Shown here in pieces: positions 30,369-41,329 of a stretch of 64,000 bases of DNA. The stretch covers positions 133,290,701-133,354,700 of the forward strand of contig OY282558.1 of assembly GCA_958295665.1 (NCBI GenBank). Direction: 5' to 3'. Made by a program: the position numbers and the translations under genes. The notes beneath the pieces were generated by a model that was given only the letters and a program-made list of their open reading frames with translations, was not told the DNA's origin and did not search any database. Within the stretch, counting starts at the first letter, position 1. Each line of letters begins with the position of its first letter. Source of the DNA: Tipula vernalis. Taxonomy: Eukaryota; Arthropoda; Insecta; Diptera; Tipulidae.

Positions 30369-30993
30369 TGTTTTGTTGAAGGGCAAACAAGGGGGTACTA
30401 TTATTGAACCAATTTGCACAACACTTTTCAAAGAGAAAAAAAGGAAAAAAGTAAAGTCCTCGATAATCACTTTCACTTAGAAAAAAAGGGGTATATGATT
30501 AGCTTACACAAATAAATTTGAATCCACAAATAAAAATATTCTTTACTTAAGATTAAATATATAAATTTATTTTAATATAAGAAAAATTATGAAAATAATA
30601 GATTTTACCAAAAAAAGCTCTTGTCCATTCGGCGGTCTCGATCAGAAGGAAGAAAAATTATTAATTTCTTGATTGTCATGCATAAGAAATTAATTCAACA
30701 AATTGTTTTAAATTAGATAATAATAAACAAGCGCGAAATTCAAATTCATTAAATGATGTGGTGATTAAAAATTAACATCGAATGCATATTTGTATAAATT
30801 TCAAGGTGGCAATTCCCTGGCGTCGATAATATAGGTCGATATGCATTTGACAAGCACAAAACAGAAACAATAACAATGAAATTTTTGTTTATGCGGTAAG
30901 TGCCAATGCAATTCTTGTTGATTATTAATTAGTAAAATATTTCAATTTATGTTCATTTTCTTTTTAGATATTTCAGCATTCTATGCGTGAACA
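30369..30993 (-). repeat. BEL-B 5' LTR
   Basis: 625 bp, TG...CA ends on the plus strand, flanked by AAGGC at 30994-30998. It is the promoter-side LTR for the minus-oriented element. Confidence 0.92.
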
Positions 30994-30998
30994 AAGGC

Positions 30999-31093
30999 AG
31001 ATATCTATTTTTTCTAAATTTAGAAAAATTTCTAGCTCTGGAACATGTTGCGCTAGTCCGTTCGCGTTCCAGATGACAATTCTTAATGATCTA
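30999..31093 (-). pseudogene. LINE ORF2, first endonuclease segment
   Basis: Starting at about 31093 the frame reads MSRSLRIVIWNANGL and then NLEKIDICL, which is the beginning of an AP-type endonuclease (the WNANG motif holds the first conserved Asn). It is cut at 30998 by the right LTR of BEL-B and resumes at 23725. Confidence 0.75.
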
Positions 31094-31099
31094 CTCATT

Positions 31100-31956
31100 T
31101 TAGTATATGAGGGCTGTTGCCTCATGCATATCTAGACGCTTATATAAAGCTTCTAGACCACGTTCTTGCTTTGCTAGCCGTATATTTATGGCTTCTATGC
31201 TTCGACAAATCCTTTCAAGGGGGTTATCATTCGTAACATTAGATGATTGCTGTACAATTTGTGAATAACTTTTCCGCTCTGTACCTATATCTGGTGGTTT
31301 TGGCTCCGCTTGGGTTTTAGTTGGTTTCTCTTCTCTGGTAACCCTAGGATTTTGAGGAAACTGATGCATTTTGTTTCTTAGTCTTTGAAGTTCTTTGGCT
31401 ACTTCACAGCCTCTATAATTTGCAGGATGATGCCCTTTACAATTTATACATTTTGCAGGGGTGTTTCTACTTTCTGTACACTCTTTCGCGTTGTGTTTTC
31501 CAGCACATTTTACGCATCTTGGCTCCCGTCTGCAATATTTTTGCGTGTGATTGAAACTTTGGCATTTTTTGCATTGAGGTATTAGCCTCGTGTTTTTCTT
31601 AAGTGGTTCTATTTTAACCCTCATATTGAGAATTGCTTTGATGTTGAAGATGTTTTCAACTTTCTCCTTTTTGTTAAACGTAAGCATGAAGAGCGGAAGC
31701 CCCCTTTTTTTGACTTGATTGTTCTCACCTCTCTCTCTCGTTTTAGGATGTTTACTGCATCTTCTATTTGCAGATCTTTTGCCTTTAGGTCCTCAATTAT
31801 GTCCTCCTTCTTACACGTTGGATGAAGGCCTCTGGCCATAACCTTAATTGCGCGTTCGTTTTTATCTTCGTATGTGAACCATTCTTTACCTTCCGCATTG
31901 AGCTTTGTTGCTAGAGCTCTATATGTATCGGAATCTGGTGTATTGATTTTCCACAC
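31100..31956 (-). pseudogene. LINE ORF1, RRM-like region and zinc knuckles
   Basis: Two further frames continue ORF1. The first (31621-31956) has VMARGLHPTCKKEDIIEDL, typical of the RRM-like region of Jockey gag-like proteins. The second (31100-31687) has three knuckles: CKKCQSFNHTQKYC, CVKCAGKHNAKEC and CINCKGHHPANYRGC, followed by an Arg/Leu-rich C-terminus. A frameshift near 31680 separates them. Another near 31960 separates them from the N-terminal part. Confidence 0.75.
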
Positions 31957-31964
31957 GTTATTGT

Positions 31965-32651
31965 TTAGTGCGACACTACTCTATATTCCTTAGCTGTCAC
32001 TGATTTCATTATAGATTGTATACTAGCAAATTCTGTTATGCCGATTACATTTATTGGCGGAGGAGCGTTTTCTTTCGGTACAACCTTTTGTTGCTGATTT
32101 TGTTGCTGTTGCTGGTGAGCTCGTTTGGTATTAGTATCACCAGTTACTAATATATTAGCTTGCGAATGATCTCCAACTTCAGGCGAGAATTCTGCTTTTC
32201 GTTTTTTGGTAGGTCTTTTCTTCCTTTTCAGTACCCAATCTGTTTCTCTCATGAGATCCTCTTCATCAGTATGGAACTCATTGTTATAACTGGTGTGAGT
32301 ACTTGTTTCATTATAACAAGTTAGCGGGTTTTCAGAAATCTCCATTGGTTTAGGCTTCTTTAATTCTTCATTTTCTTTTTTTAGGTTTTCAATTTCGCTT
32401 CTTAGTTGGGTTAAAAGTATCTCTACTTCACTGAGTTTTCGACAGAGTTCAGCGTTTTCGTCTTTCTGCTGATTTGCAGAGTTAGTATGATTGTTTGGTG
32501 ATCTTAACAACATTGAACTTCTTTCGAATGGGTTTAGCAATGATTGGCTCACCCCAGAATCCATTGAGCCAGCCTCGTAAGAGGGTGGATTAGCCCACTG
32601 GGTAGTTGGTTTACCACCTGGGGTATTGTTTCCTTTTTGCGTTGTATTCAT
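31965..32651 (-). pseudogene. LINE ORF1, N-terminal part
   Basis: A 228-residue frame beginning MNTTQKGNNTPGG. It has a low-complexity N-terminus, a coiled-coil-like heptad region (about residues 68-100, ending ENLKKENEELKK), a basic KRKKRPTKKRK patch and a Q-rich tract (QQQQQNQQQ near residue 180). It ends in the SVTAKEYRVVSH block, where the frame is lost near 31970. ORF1 proteins of this type bind LINE RNA; that role is inferred from the family. Confidence 0.7.
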
Positions 32652-32873
32652 TGCTTTAAAACTGGTTATGTATCAACTACCAACCTAACCAGTACAAGTT
32701 GGTAGTGGGTCATTGAAGAGAACATCATTTGCTATGTTCTCGGTAGTCGGTTATTCCGCCGTATCTCGGTCGCCAGACCCTCGTGAGTTAATTAGCAGGA
32801 AGTACCACGTGCAGGTGAGGTTGGCATTTGGGCTAGTATATTAAGACCATCTAAACCGGCGCTCCTTACCCCC

Positions 32874-32889
32874 CATTTGGTTCAGATAT
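32874..32889. repeat. 16-bp target duplication of the LINE, right copy
   Basis: CATTTGGTTCAGATAT, second copy, immediately 5' (on the minus strand) of the LINE start. The preceding CTTACCCCC on the plus strand would be the complement of the LINE 5' end. Confidence 0.85.
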
Positions 32890-34200
32890 GTCAATTTTTC
32901 GCGGCCGATAGCTTGCGAAGGCAGGTTTGATGTAATTTTCAATATTATATATGCGTTGAGATCGATGGTAAATTGGGTGTTGGTTCTTGGTCTCATTAAA
33001 GGTGAACATACACCTCTTACTCTACCGGCATTTCCACAAGTTTAGAGTATTGATTTGGAACTTTGCATTGGATCTTGAAAGACTAAGTCGGCTTGCGCAA
33101 TTTTCGGTGACCTTGTTGAGGCGAAGTCCAACAGAGATCGACAGGTTTGCCATATCCTGAATTTGTTACAAATTTCAACCAGTGCAGTCGGTAACAATGC
33201 ATCAGAACCCTTGCTGGTATGTGATGAATGCAAATTGGTAACGCCATTCGAATTGATGGATTTTGAATCTTCGGACAATGCAAATGTGGTATTTGCAATT
33301 GTACTGGTAGATGAGACAGATTTGAGTGACACAGTATTGGTGTTTTGCTCAATGTGGACTAGTGAATGGTGCCTTCTTCTACACTGATGACATCGCCCCT
33401 TTGATTTGCAGTCGTATACGCTTTGCCATTCCGCCAAGCAGTTGTAACACCTGGAACTCTTATTCACCTATTGCCTACGTTGATCTAAGCTTATTTATAA
33501 AAACTTAGGACAATCGCAAAGACGGTGCTGCTGACCGGTACATAAAGCGCAATTTGGTAGTGGTCTTTGGTCAGTTAGAATGGTTTTCACAGGTGTACTG
33601 TGTTTGCTGTGAAGCTTGTTGGTTTGCTACTTGAAACCTTCAAGAGAGTGGGTTTTTCTGACCGCGAATAACCTCGTCACAAATATCGTGCAGTTGACCC
33701 ACTGTTTCACTTGATGGCTTAGTAATTTGAGGCTGCTGGATGTATACGTTTCAATGAACTCGTTAACTATGCTGCGCTTCCGGTCGGTCGTATCGCTTAA
33801 CTAATCTCTGAACTAGCATCATCTATTCGAAAATGTTTTACCAGTGCCTTTCGCCGAATGTAGGTAGCGTTAGACGTGGTAGTTTGAAGTCCCAAAACTG
33901 GAGTTTGAATTTTCGATATGATTAGTGTTTGAAGAGTAGTCACACAGAGATAGTAATTGTCGTCAAAAACATCGATATCCGATTGTGCTTAGGGATCGAT
34001 GGCGAAAATTTGATCTTCTACACTCACAAAGGATTTATAATTATCCTTTAATTTCTTTAGACGTGTATGCATTTCGTCGTACGGCGTAGTATCTCCACAT
34101 GATTTGGTGTAGATGGTCAACTTAATGTTCGTTATTTGACTTTTTATGACTGCTCTTCTTTTCATCAATGACTCCATAATGTTAAATTCCGATGAATTCG
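32874..34200 (-). pseudogene. BEL/Pao remnant BEL-C, 5' part (gag, zinc knuckles)
   Basis: A 62-residue frame starting at 34177 has the BEL gag N-terminus (LMKRRAVIKSQITNIK, then a coiled-coil-like stretch ending VSVEDQI). After a badly decayed gag region, 33042-33467 shows zinc knuckles of the BEL type: CYNCLAEWQSVYDC and CHQCRRRHHSLVH. It ends with a protease-side remnant. A few codons before the LINE boundary the reading frame continues logically into 13619 on the far side. No LTR could be delimited above 34200. Confidence 0.7.
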
Positions 34201-36060
34201 TGTGCTTTAATAGTTCTTTAATTTAAAACCACGCTTAAGTATGTCCAGATAAATTTTTTTGGTACCTTGGATGTTTAGTTAGCAAATTACTATCGGCTCA
34301 AATATTTCACTGTCACTATTATGATTCAATATATTCGAATTTGGTACACTAGCGATTGGCGATTGGTACAATAGATGACCAAACCGAATGTTCGAGAACT
34401 TTTTCACCATTCAACTTTCACTTTCACCATTCAAAAAAACCGAAACAGAACGTGGTTAAAGGTTATGTCTGTATTTATATCAAATGTCTAAAATAAAAAT
34501 TTTTCAAACAAAAAACGTGGTTGGAGCTTATGTGTAATTTATACAATATGTATATAAAAAATAAAAATAAAAATTATACTCAAGTAACACGTTATGGCTG
34601 TAAATAGCCAAAGCCTAAATAAAAATAAAAATCAAATGTTACAATTTCTGACCAGTAGACCATTTATCTAGTTTTAAACACCGAATTCGATTTAAATGTT
34701 GCCCTCAAGCAAAAACTTTAAACTTTAACTGCAAAAATTAAAAAGCTTTCAAAATGTCTCCTAAGTAAAAATGTTCATTACTAAACCATAACTGCGATAA
34801 CTAAACAAACAAATAAATTATCTTGAAAGCGGTCTAACATTAAAACAAAATTTAAATAATTTAAAGCTTTTAAATTACCATAAATGTTTGACTTTTAAAT
34901 TTATTAATTTCTTCCTTTCTCCTTAAAATCTGAACAAAAAACTTTACACTTTAAATATGCGCAACACAGACATTATTATCATCGCAAACGTATAAAAAAG
35001 CCCATCAACACATAATTATGCCATCACATCCTTGAATTTCCTAAACATATTGAACTTTTCATTCTTTCTACTCACAAAACCATTACCTCCTCCCAAAAAC
35101 CATTTGGCACATAAATCAATATCAATATACGAACAATTTTCCTTGTTTGTGTTATTTAAGTCTTATCAGCACAGCAGTTCCCTTTATTCTGGTTTGTGTT
35201 TATCTTCGACAGACTTTTACTTCAAAAACATCTGATTACATGCGGAATTTAAGACAAAAAAAAATGCAAAAAAAATCTGTTATACAGATTTGTATACAAA
35301 AGATTTGGTGGTACAAGGAGGGAGGGGTGGCAAAATCATTTTATACATAATCGGATATATCTCATATACTCATTCGACTTAAATTTGATTTTGTTGTTGT
35401 TGTTGTTGGAATATGGAATTATTATTACAGATTTTATTTCTGTGAGCTTTTGTCTTCTGTTCTAAAGCTGTTTATGCTTTGTTTTAACAAGATTGATTTC
35501 ATTTTTATCTATTTTTAGATAACAGATAGCTTTAGTATTTTTCTTGTTTGTAAGAGTATGTGTTTATGGATAAACCCGACATATATTCATTCCACATCAA
35601 AACTAGTAATTTGGTACCACAATTATTTAGCTGTAGGAAAACGAACGTGGGTAAGATTTTATGTACAGGTAGTGTACGGTATAAAGAACCGAAGAAAGTC
35701 TCTAAATATATTTAAATAAAACAGATTTTTAGGGGAATGTCTATTGATGTGGTAACTCTCTCAATTTTAACTTATCTAGAAGGATTTAAAAAACGATTTT
35801 CTAGTCAGAGAAGCTTTATAACAATTAACTGATAAATAGAAAATTGAAAGACGCTGTTTTGATCTACTTTGAGCTTTTAGAATTTTTAGCAATATACAAA
35901 ACTAGAAGAGAAGAACGGTCTACGTGTGTTCACAACTTAAAGTTCATGACTGTAAAACCGTAAACAAGAATTTTGTTCAAGCATTTCAAATTGATAGTCC
36001 CCGAGGGACACCGAGCGCTCCCTATATGCTTATTAGTCATAATATAGCGGAAGAATAGGA
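34201..36060. other. AT-rich non-coding stretch, no gene seen
   Basis: It may contain the decayed LTR and 5' leader of BEL-C (gag starts at 34177), but I could not find a matching second LTR. A TTG-repeat lies at 35392-35410. Short open frames here show no recognisable domains. Confidence 0.5.
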
Positions 36061-36065
36061 GAAGT

Positions 36066-36600
36066 ATGCTAAAATTGTGTACGTTTTTTTATTCGCTATC
36101 CGGAGCTGCTATCGAGGCTTTCGATAACACCTGTCATCTACGGTCATTAACAATTCTATCGTCATGTACAAATACACAGTGGCACAAAGCGTTAAAATTA
36201 TCGAAGCCTATTATGGGCGTTCAAAAAAATATCCATATAGCGCATTACATGACTTTTTTTGGTATTAGTGAGCGAACAATTTTGAATATCGTGCACAAAT
36301 TCCAAGAATCTGGGACCAATTCAACAACGGCTTTATTGCACGAGAAGTTTCCGGGACGCATAATCTCGCGAAACAGCGAGGTCACCCTTGAGCTATCATT
36401 GGGGTTATCTCAAAAGTAAGGTCTATCCGAATAAACTAGCAAAAATTTAGGAGCTAAAGGCTGAGATAATAAGGCATTGGTGAAATAGAGGAGCAGGTAT
36501 GTCAGGATATTATCCAAAATTTGGACAAACGGATTGATATATACCGCTGAAACCGAGGTGAATTTTGGTATCGAATAACTTTATATTTACTCTCTACACA
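36066..36600 (+). pseudogene. Internally deleted Tc1/mariner-like transposase fossil
   Basis: The frame 36066-36419 (partly shifted near 36180) carries QWHKALK, ALHDFFGISERTILNIVHKF and FPGR. This is the helix-turn-helix arrangement of the DUF4817-type N-terminus seen in many insect Tc1/mariner-like transposases. Immediately after it, in another frame, come LSYHWGYLKSKVYPNKLAKI (36390-36450) and decayed C-terminal blocks DIIQNLDKRIDIYRRNRG (36500-36565), the typical transposase C-terminus. The catalytic DDE core between them is absent, so the copy is a deletion derivative. TIRs were not identified. Confidence 0.6.
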
Positions 36601-36814
36601 TACATGACGTAAACTTATATTAGCCAACCACCCTTTATATAGAAAGATCGATTTTATTAAAAGTTTTGCAAGTTTAGTTTCGATCTGAACGAGAACTTCG
36701 AAAAATTTTATTTTCAGTCAATTTTACCAAGCTCTAGCGACTGAATTTCTAATTGCACCTTTCATGGTTACTTTCTAAATATAGAAAGTAACCATTTAGG
36801 CGAACAGTATTAAA

Positions 36815-37495
36815 TATACTGTAAGGTTAGCCGAAAGTTTCCCGCCGAAAGTAAAGAAAAAAATCGGTAATGCAGATTTGATATTAGGCCTCTAGAATGT
36901 TATGTAGAAAGCTACATCGAAAGGAAGAAATTCAATAAAAATGTCCCGTAGGAAATCTAAGAAAAATCGAGTTTACAAAAGTCATTAGAAACTTTGTATA
37001 AAATCAGCTTCTAGAGTGTTACGTACGTGACTGGTCAATATCTATCGCAGGAGAAAAATTCTGTTCAAGTTTTAAGTGAAAAATCTGGGCAAATTCGATT
37101 TTCCAAAACCTCTTTAGAGAATACTTCTCCAGACATAAAACTCTAGAGGCTGATTAAACAAAAACTTTCTAATGATTTTTGGAAAATCGAATTTTCCCAG
37201 ATTGCCCACGGAAAACTTGAATTGATATTTTTCCAGCAAAAGCTATTGGCAAATCATATAAAAACGCTTCATCTTCTGATATGCACTCTAAAGGCTGATT
37301 TTATTTCAATTCTTTGGATTCTTCTGATTTTCCGATATTTTACATGAGTAGATGGAACGAAGTTTTCCATGTAAGACTATTTACAAAACTTAGCCACTAA
37401 ATTTTTTATTTTCGGCTGGAGTATTAATAACGTAATATACGTTATCGGCTTTTTGCTTACGACTGGAGACATTCTGCTAACTTTAACAGGCTGTA
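36815..37495. repeat. Inverted-repeat element, copy 2
   Basis: It starts TACTGTAAGGTTAGCCGAAAG with CCGCCGAAAG subrepeats and ends CTGCTAACTTTAACAGGCTG. The interior contains the inverted GGAAAATCGAATTTTCC blocks, TGGTCAATATCTATCGC and ACTCTAGAGGCTGATT, all shared with 46-848. It is shorter (about 680 bp) and diverged. It lies just downstream of the transposase fossil. Confidence 0.7.
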
Positions 37496-37499
37496 TGAA

Positions 37500-39300
37500 A
37501 CTCTTAATAATTACACTTTTATTTTATTTAACGCCTAAATGCGGTCTCTAGTTGAAATATGAGGTTCTTCCGGACCATAGCCAGATAAATCATTTTTACG
37601 AAGAGCGACACCATCGAACAATTCAACAAACATCAAATAATTAGAGTTTTACCAATAACATACACACAATCCTCCGCACTAACATTCAAACACACACTCG
37701 CACACAGCAACAACACCCGCACCACCCCATGTTCCCTTCAGACATACAATCCCACATACCATTTCGTCCCCTTTTGGAACACATCCCTCACTACTCTTCC
37801 AACAGTAGCACCATCCACAACGCAACCATGAGAGTAACGATTGGCAACAATGAGGCGACAATACCAGACATAGGTATCCCCTTCCTCATATCCAAAAATT
37901 TTCGCTGAACTTACAAGGTTGTCTATCTTTTCAAACCCCATATTGGCTAGGAAAGAATTTAGAACTCAGAATCTCTTTGTTAAATGATGTTTCACAGATG
38001 ATATAAACACTTAATTGCGAAATTGAGTTGGTTTCGTAGACATTTTAGTTACATTTTGGATTCCTAATGTTTTGTGATTTGGCCATTGATGTAGTCTTTT
38101 TATGTTCTGGGTTCTGATTGGTACTGGATCCAGATTTAACGATGACAGAAAGGAGGTTATGTTGGTTAGCAGTTAAGGCAATTTATCTTAAAGAATACAG
38201 TTGGTCCCCTTCAATCGGTAAATAGTAGTTAAATTTGTGTGTGCAGCTGGTTAATTCCACTAAAGTTAACGAAAAGTTTAATTTCTTTCTCAGACAGTCG
38301 GACACCTCGGCCTTCAGCCTCATGGATAGTCGGGAGTGATCTTGAATCAGGTAATTTTAAATTTTTTGTTAATTCCCTTTTCTCGGATTTGGGATAACTG
38401 GAATATACAACAGGCATTTGTTAAAGCTGGCTGATTTCTGGTATATTGATTGTAATGCATGTACGAAATCCGCAGGGTATCTATAAGTTGTACTAAGATG
38501 TTTAGAACGTGTTACAAACTTATAAACTTATAATAAAGGATGTTGACGTAACTAAGTCAGTCGATATACGGTATTTGAACAATTTACGACGATCACTTAA
38601 CAAAGCTACTAGACCCAGTAGTGCTGCATGTACCGTCATGTACTCATTGATAAAACCCGTGTTATATTTCTTGAATCCAGTTAAAAGTGCGGTAGTTGAT
38701 TTTAATATCTTCAATGTTTTTAAGATAAATGTAAGACCCATATTGATTTACCGCAGCCTGGCACTCCTAGAATAGTATTATTGTAGGTTTAATTTTGCCT
38801 AATGAAAGCGGAATCTGGTGTAATCTTTCATATATTTTCTAATCCAGCATAATTTCAGTAGTATTAGAGGAGAAAATGTATCTGCTAGATGTTATAAAGC
38901 AGTTCTTTTCGGAATCAAATTGAAACAACGTATTCCCACCGAATACGAACTGGTGATCAGATACAGGTTCATCTATGTAAGCTTTGTTATGATTGTCTTA
39001 ATCATAGACTTGGTAGACTGCCAATTTATCTTATATGGAGCTTCATCGTGAAGATGTTATGGAGAATTTCATAAAGTGTAAAATTTTCTTTATTGAATTC
39101 CGATAGTAATGATCAGATAATTATTCAGAATAGTAAGTAGATACTGTAGGAAGAAGTGTGGCGCTAGATTTATCAGTACTGTGAGTCTTATTCGTTAGTG
39201 GTATAACACCCATCTAGATGATAAAGCTCGTTAATATTTAACTGAGTTGTTAAATATGAATATTTAACTAGAATGGAAGATGTATTTAATATTCTCTCTT
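37500..39300. other. Non-coding stretch, no gene seen
   Basis: No domain, RNA gene or element end could be recognised. A C/A-rich segment at 37660-37800 and short open frames on both strands look like chance. Confidence 0.5.
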
Positions 39301-39304
39301 ACAA

Positions 39305-39705
39305 TTTAGCCAGAATTGGCCATAGAACTTCCACAATTGATCAAAATCGCGGTTTTTCGAATAGGTTATAACGGCGATTTCCAGAAATCCCACCTTTTAT
39401 CAACATTCGAATTAAAACAAGGTGTGGTTAGTATTCTGGCCCAGATTCACGTTTGTGCATATTACACTTTAGCCAGAATCGGTCATGGAACTTCCACAAT
39501 TGATCAAAATCGCGGTTTTTTGAATTCGTTATAAGGGCGATTTCCAGAAATCCCACCTTTTATTAACATTCGAATTAAATCAAGATGTAGTTAATATTCT
39601 CTCTTACAATTTTGCCAGAATCGGCCATAGAACATTATCAATTGATCAAAATCGTGTTTTTTTCGTGATAAATTGTGGATGTTCTATGGCCGATTCTGGC
39701 CAATA
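39305..39705. repeat. Short tandem array with inverted end
   Basis: The block GCCAGAATTGGCCATAGAAC...AATTGATCAAAATCGCGG begins at 39309 and recurs at 39472 and 39614 (spacing 163 and 142 bp). The first two copies share GCGATTTCCAGAAATCCCACC and ACATTCGAATTAAA. At 39672-39703 the start block appears inverted (TTCTATGGCCGATTCTGGCC), so the third unit can fold into a hairpin. No coding potential. Confidence 0.75.
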
Positions 39706-39966
39706 TAAACTATTTTGAAGGTAAGTTTTGTAACGCACAATTTTGCACAATCCCAATGGTGCAAATTATATATAGAAAACATGGGTTTTCTAAAATGGGA
39801 TTTCTGGTGTGATGTACACACTTCTGCATACATGTGTCTAATTTTTCGAACATAGCTATATCAATCAGTTGTATTAGATAGAGGATCTGCCTGTTGATTC
39901 TGGAGTTCCGTCTGCACTCCAGAATGAACTTGACTCATAGTAGGTATTTCCTTTCCTCGGTAATAT

Positions 39967-40153
39967 GTGTTGTATTATCCTCCTAAATACACGCCTGCAT
40001 GATGGGAGCGTTCATTGGGAAGAGAGGCAACTCTCACTAGGATCATTATCACTACGAATGTACCGCTCGCCACATATAGTATTTTAATAAATATATAATT
40101 CATATATGGTATAACAATTCTTTAATTAATTAATATAATAGACTTAAAAAACA
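39967..40153 (+). repeat. Putative Gypsy-A 5' LTR
   Basis: It begins TGTTGTATTATCC and ends GACTTAAAAAACA, just before TGGTGTCAGATGTGG. Its last 34 bases (AACAATTC...GACTTA, 40113-40146) recur at 44307-44340, which supports LTR nature. The 5' limit is a guess based on the TG start. Confidence 0.5.
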
Positions 40154-40168
40154 TGGTGTCAGATGTGG
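40154..40168 (+). promoter_or_regulatory. Gypsy-A primer binding site
   Basis: TGGTGTCAGATGTGG directly follows the LTR end. This kind of TGGTGTCAGA leader is found in Mag-like elements. I do not assign the tRNA. Confidence 0.5.
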
Positions 40169-40279
40169 TGAATTGAATTAAAATATTATTCAAAAAATTC
40201 AAGAACCAACATTATAAAAGAACATCATAAAAATTTTGAGGTTATATTTCATTATCCAGTTTATTAACACCAGAGAATA

Positions 40280-41240
40280 ATGGAAGAGTTCATGGCATAC
40301 GTTAAAGCACAATCAGCAGTTATGACGAATCTAACTGAACATATGCAAGCGCTTCAAATGGAGGTTAATAAAGAAAAGGCGGTAACAAATTTTGCTTTTA
40401 CACCTAATAATATTCCATGGCCAGCTCCACTGGAAATCGAAAATGGTGATGTTCGAGAAAATTTCGAAATATTTGAAGCTAACTGGAAAGATTACTATTT
40501 TGCAATGGGAATGAATTTATGGACACCAGAGAAAAATCAACAAAAAGCAAGTATTCTGTTGTCTGCCATTGGTACCAAAGCGAAAACAAAATATAGTAAT
40601 TTTGCTCTTGATGATAACGATAAAATGTCCGATGAATTGGTACTAAGAAAGATTCATAAAAGTATTAGTGCAAATTCCAATGTAATCTATGACAGATATA
40701 TGTTCAATACGTGTGATCAATTAGAGCACGAAACATTTGATAATTATTTATTAAGACTAAAAAAATTAGTTAAATTGTGTGCTTATAGTTCCGCCGAAAT
40801 ATCAAACGAATTATTAAGGGATCGGGTAGTTGTTGGTATAAAAAATATTCAGGTGAAAAAGACACTAATGGAAAAATTTGATCTTACCTTATAGATCAAG
40901 CAATTGACATAAGTATGTAAAATTAGTGAAATCACTCAAAATAGAGTAGCTATTATGACTAGTGACGAAACCAAATCAAGTGTTCCGGTAATCAAGATAA
41001 ATAAAACAGAAAAATCGCGTCAGTCATGTAAGACAGCAAAGCAATGTTTATTTTGTGGAACTAAACATATGTTCGAAGCAATGTTTATTTTGTGGAACTA
41101 AACATATGTTCGAAAAAGGTGTTTGTCCCGCTATAGATCACACATGCGCAATGTGCAATTATAAGCACCATTATGAAGCATGTTGCAGATATAAAAAAAA
41201 AGGAAAATCAAAAATCAAGTTCGAATATAAGGACAAATGA
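40280..41240 (+). pseudogene. Gypsy-A gag
   Basis: The first frame (40280-40894, 204 residues) has PWPAPLEIENGDVRENF and the NWKDYYFAMGM...ASILLSAIG block common to Mag-type gag proteins. A stop near 40894 interrupts it. Zinc-binding residues follow at 41040-41205: CLFCGTKHMFEKGVC and CAMCNYKHHYEACC. A 37-bp tandem duplication inside the first knuckle shifts the frame. Confidence 0.75.
41041..41114 (+). repeat. Perfect 37-bp tandem duplication in the gag zinc knuckle
   Basis: The 37 bases 41041-41077, starting GCAATGTTTATTTTG and ending TATGTTCGAA, are repeated exactly at 41078-41114. Because 37 is not a multiple of three, the reading frame changes across it. Confidence 0.95.
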
Positions 41241-41329
41241 TGTTAAAGAAATCAAACTTGATGACGATGCTGACGAAGACGTTAATTTGCAAATAGCCAA
41301 GATTAATTCATCTAATTTCAAGGGCAATG

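Larger units (their letters stand above)
23726..30993 (-). mobile_element. Near-intact BEL/Pao retrotransposon (BEL-B)
   Basis: 7268 bp with LTRs of 623 and 625 bp (TGTTTTGTTG...GTGAACA on the plus strand) and target duplication AAGGC at 23721-23725 and 30994-30998. It is in minus orientation, with a primer site at 30348-30365 and a G-rich tract next to 24348. The polyprotein is broken once, by a frameshift near 26020. It belongs to a different family from BEL-A: the LTRs are unrelated, the primer tRNA differs and the proteins are only distantly alike. Confidence 0.93.
13620..32873 (-). mobile_element. Jockey-like LINE, full-length but dead and twice interrupted
   Basis: Minus-strand order: 5' end near 32873, ORF1 with zinc knuckles (32651-31100), ORF2 endonuclease (start 31093) and reverse transcriptase to 13845, then a 3' UTR and a 13-T run (poly-A on the minus strand) at 13619-13631. 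BEL-B (23726-30993) and BEL-A (16134-23505) are inserted into the endonuclease part. Without them the LINE is about 4.6 kb, which is normal for Jockey-clade elements. ORF1 has two frame breaks and ORF2 at least two stops, so this copy decayed or was already mutated. Confidence 0.85.

Noticed and set aside
37679..37941. Cys-rich minus-strand frames (60 and 67 aa)
   Set aside because: The cysteines come from a C/A-rich low-complexity stretch, and the two overlapping frames have no shared support.
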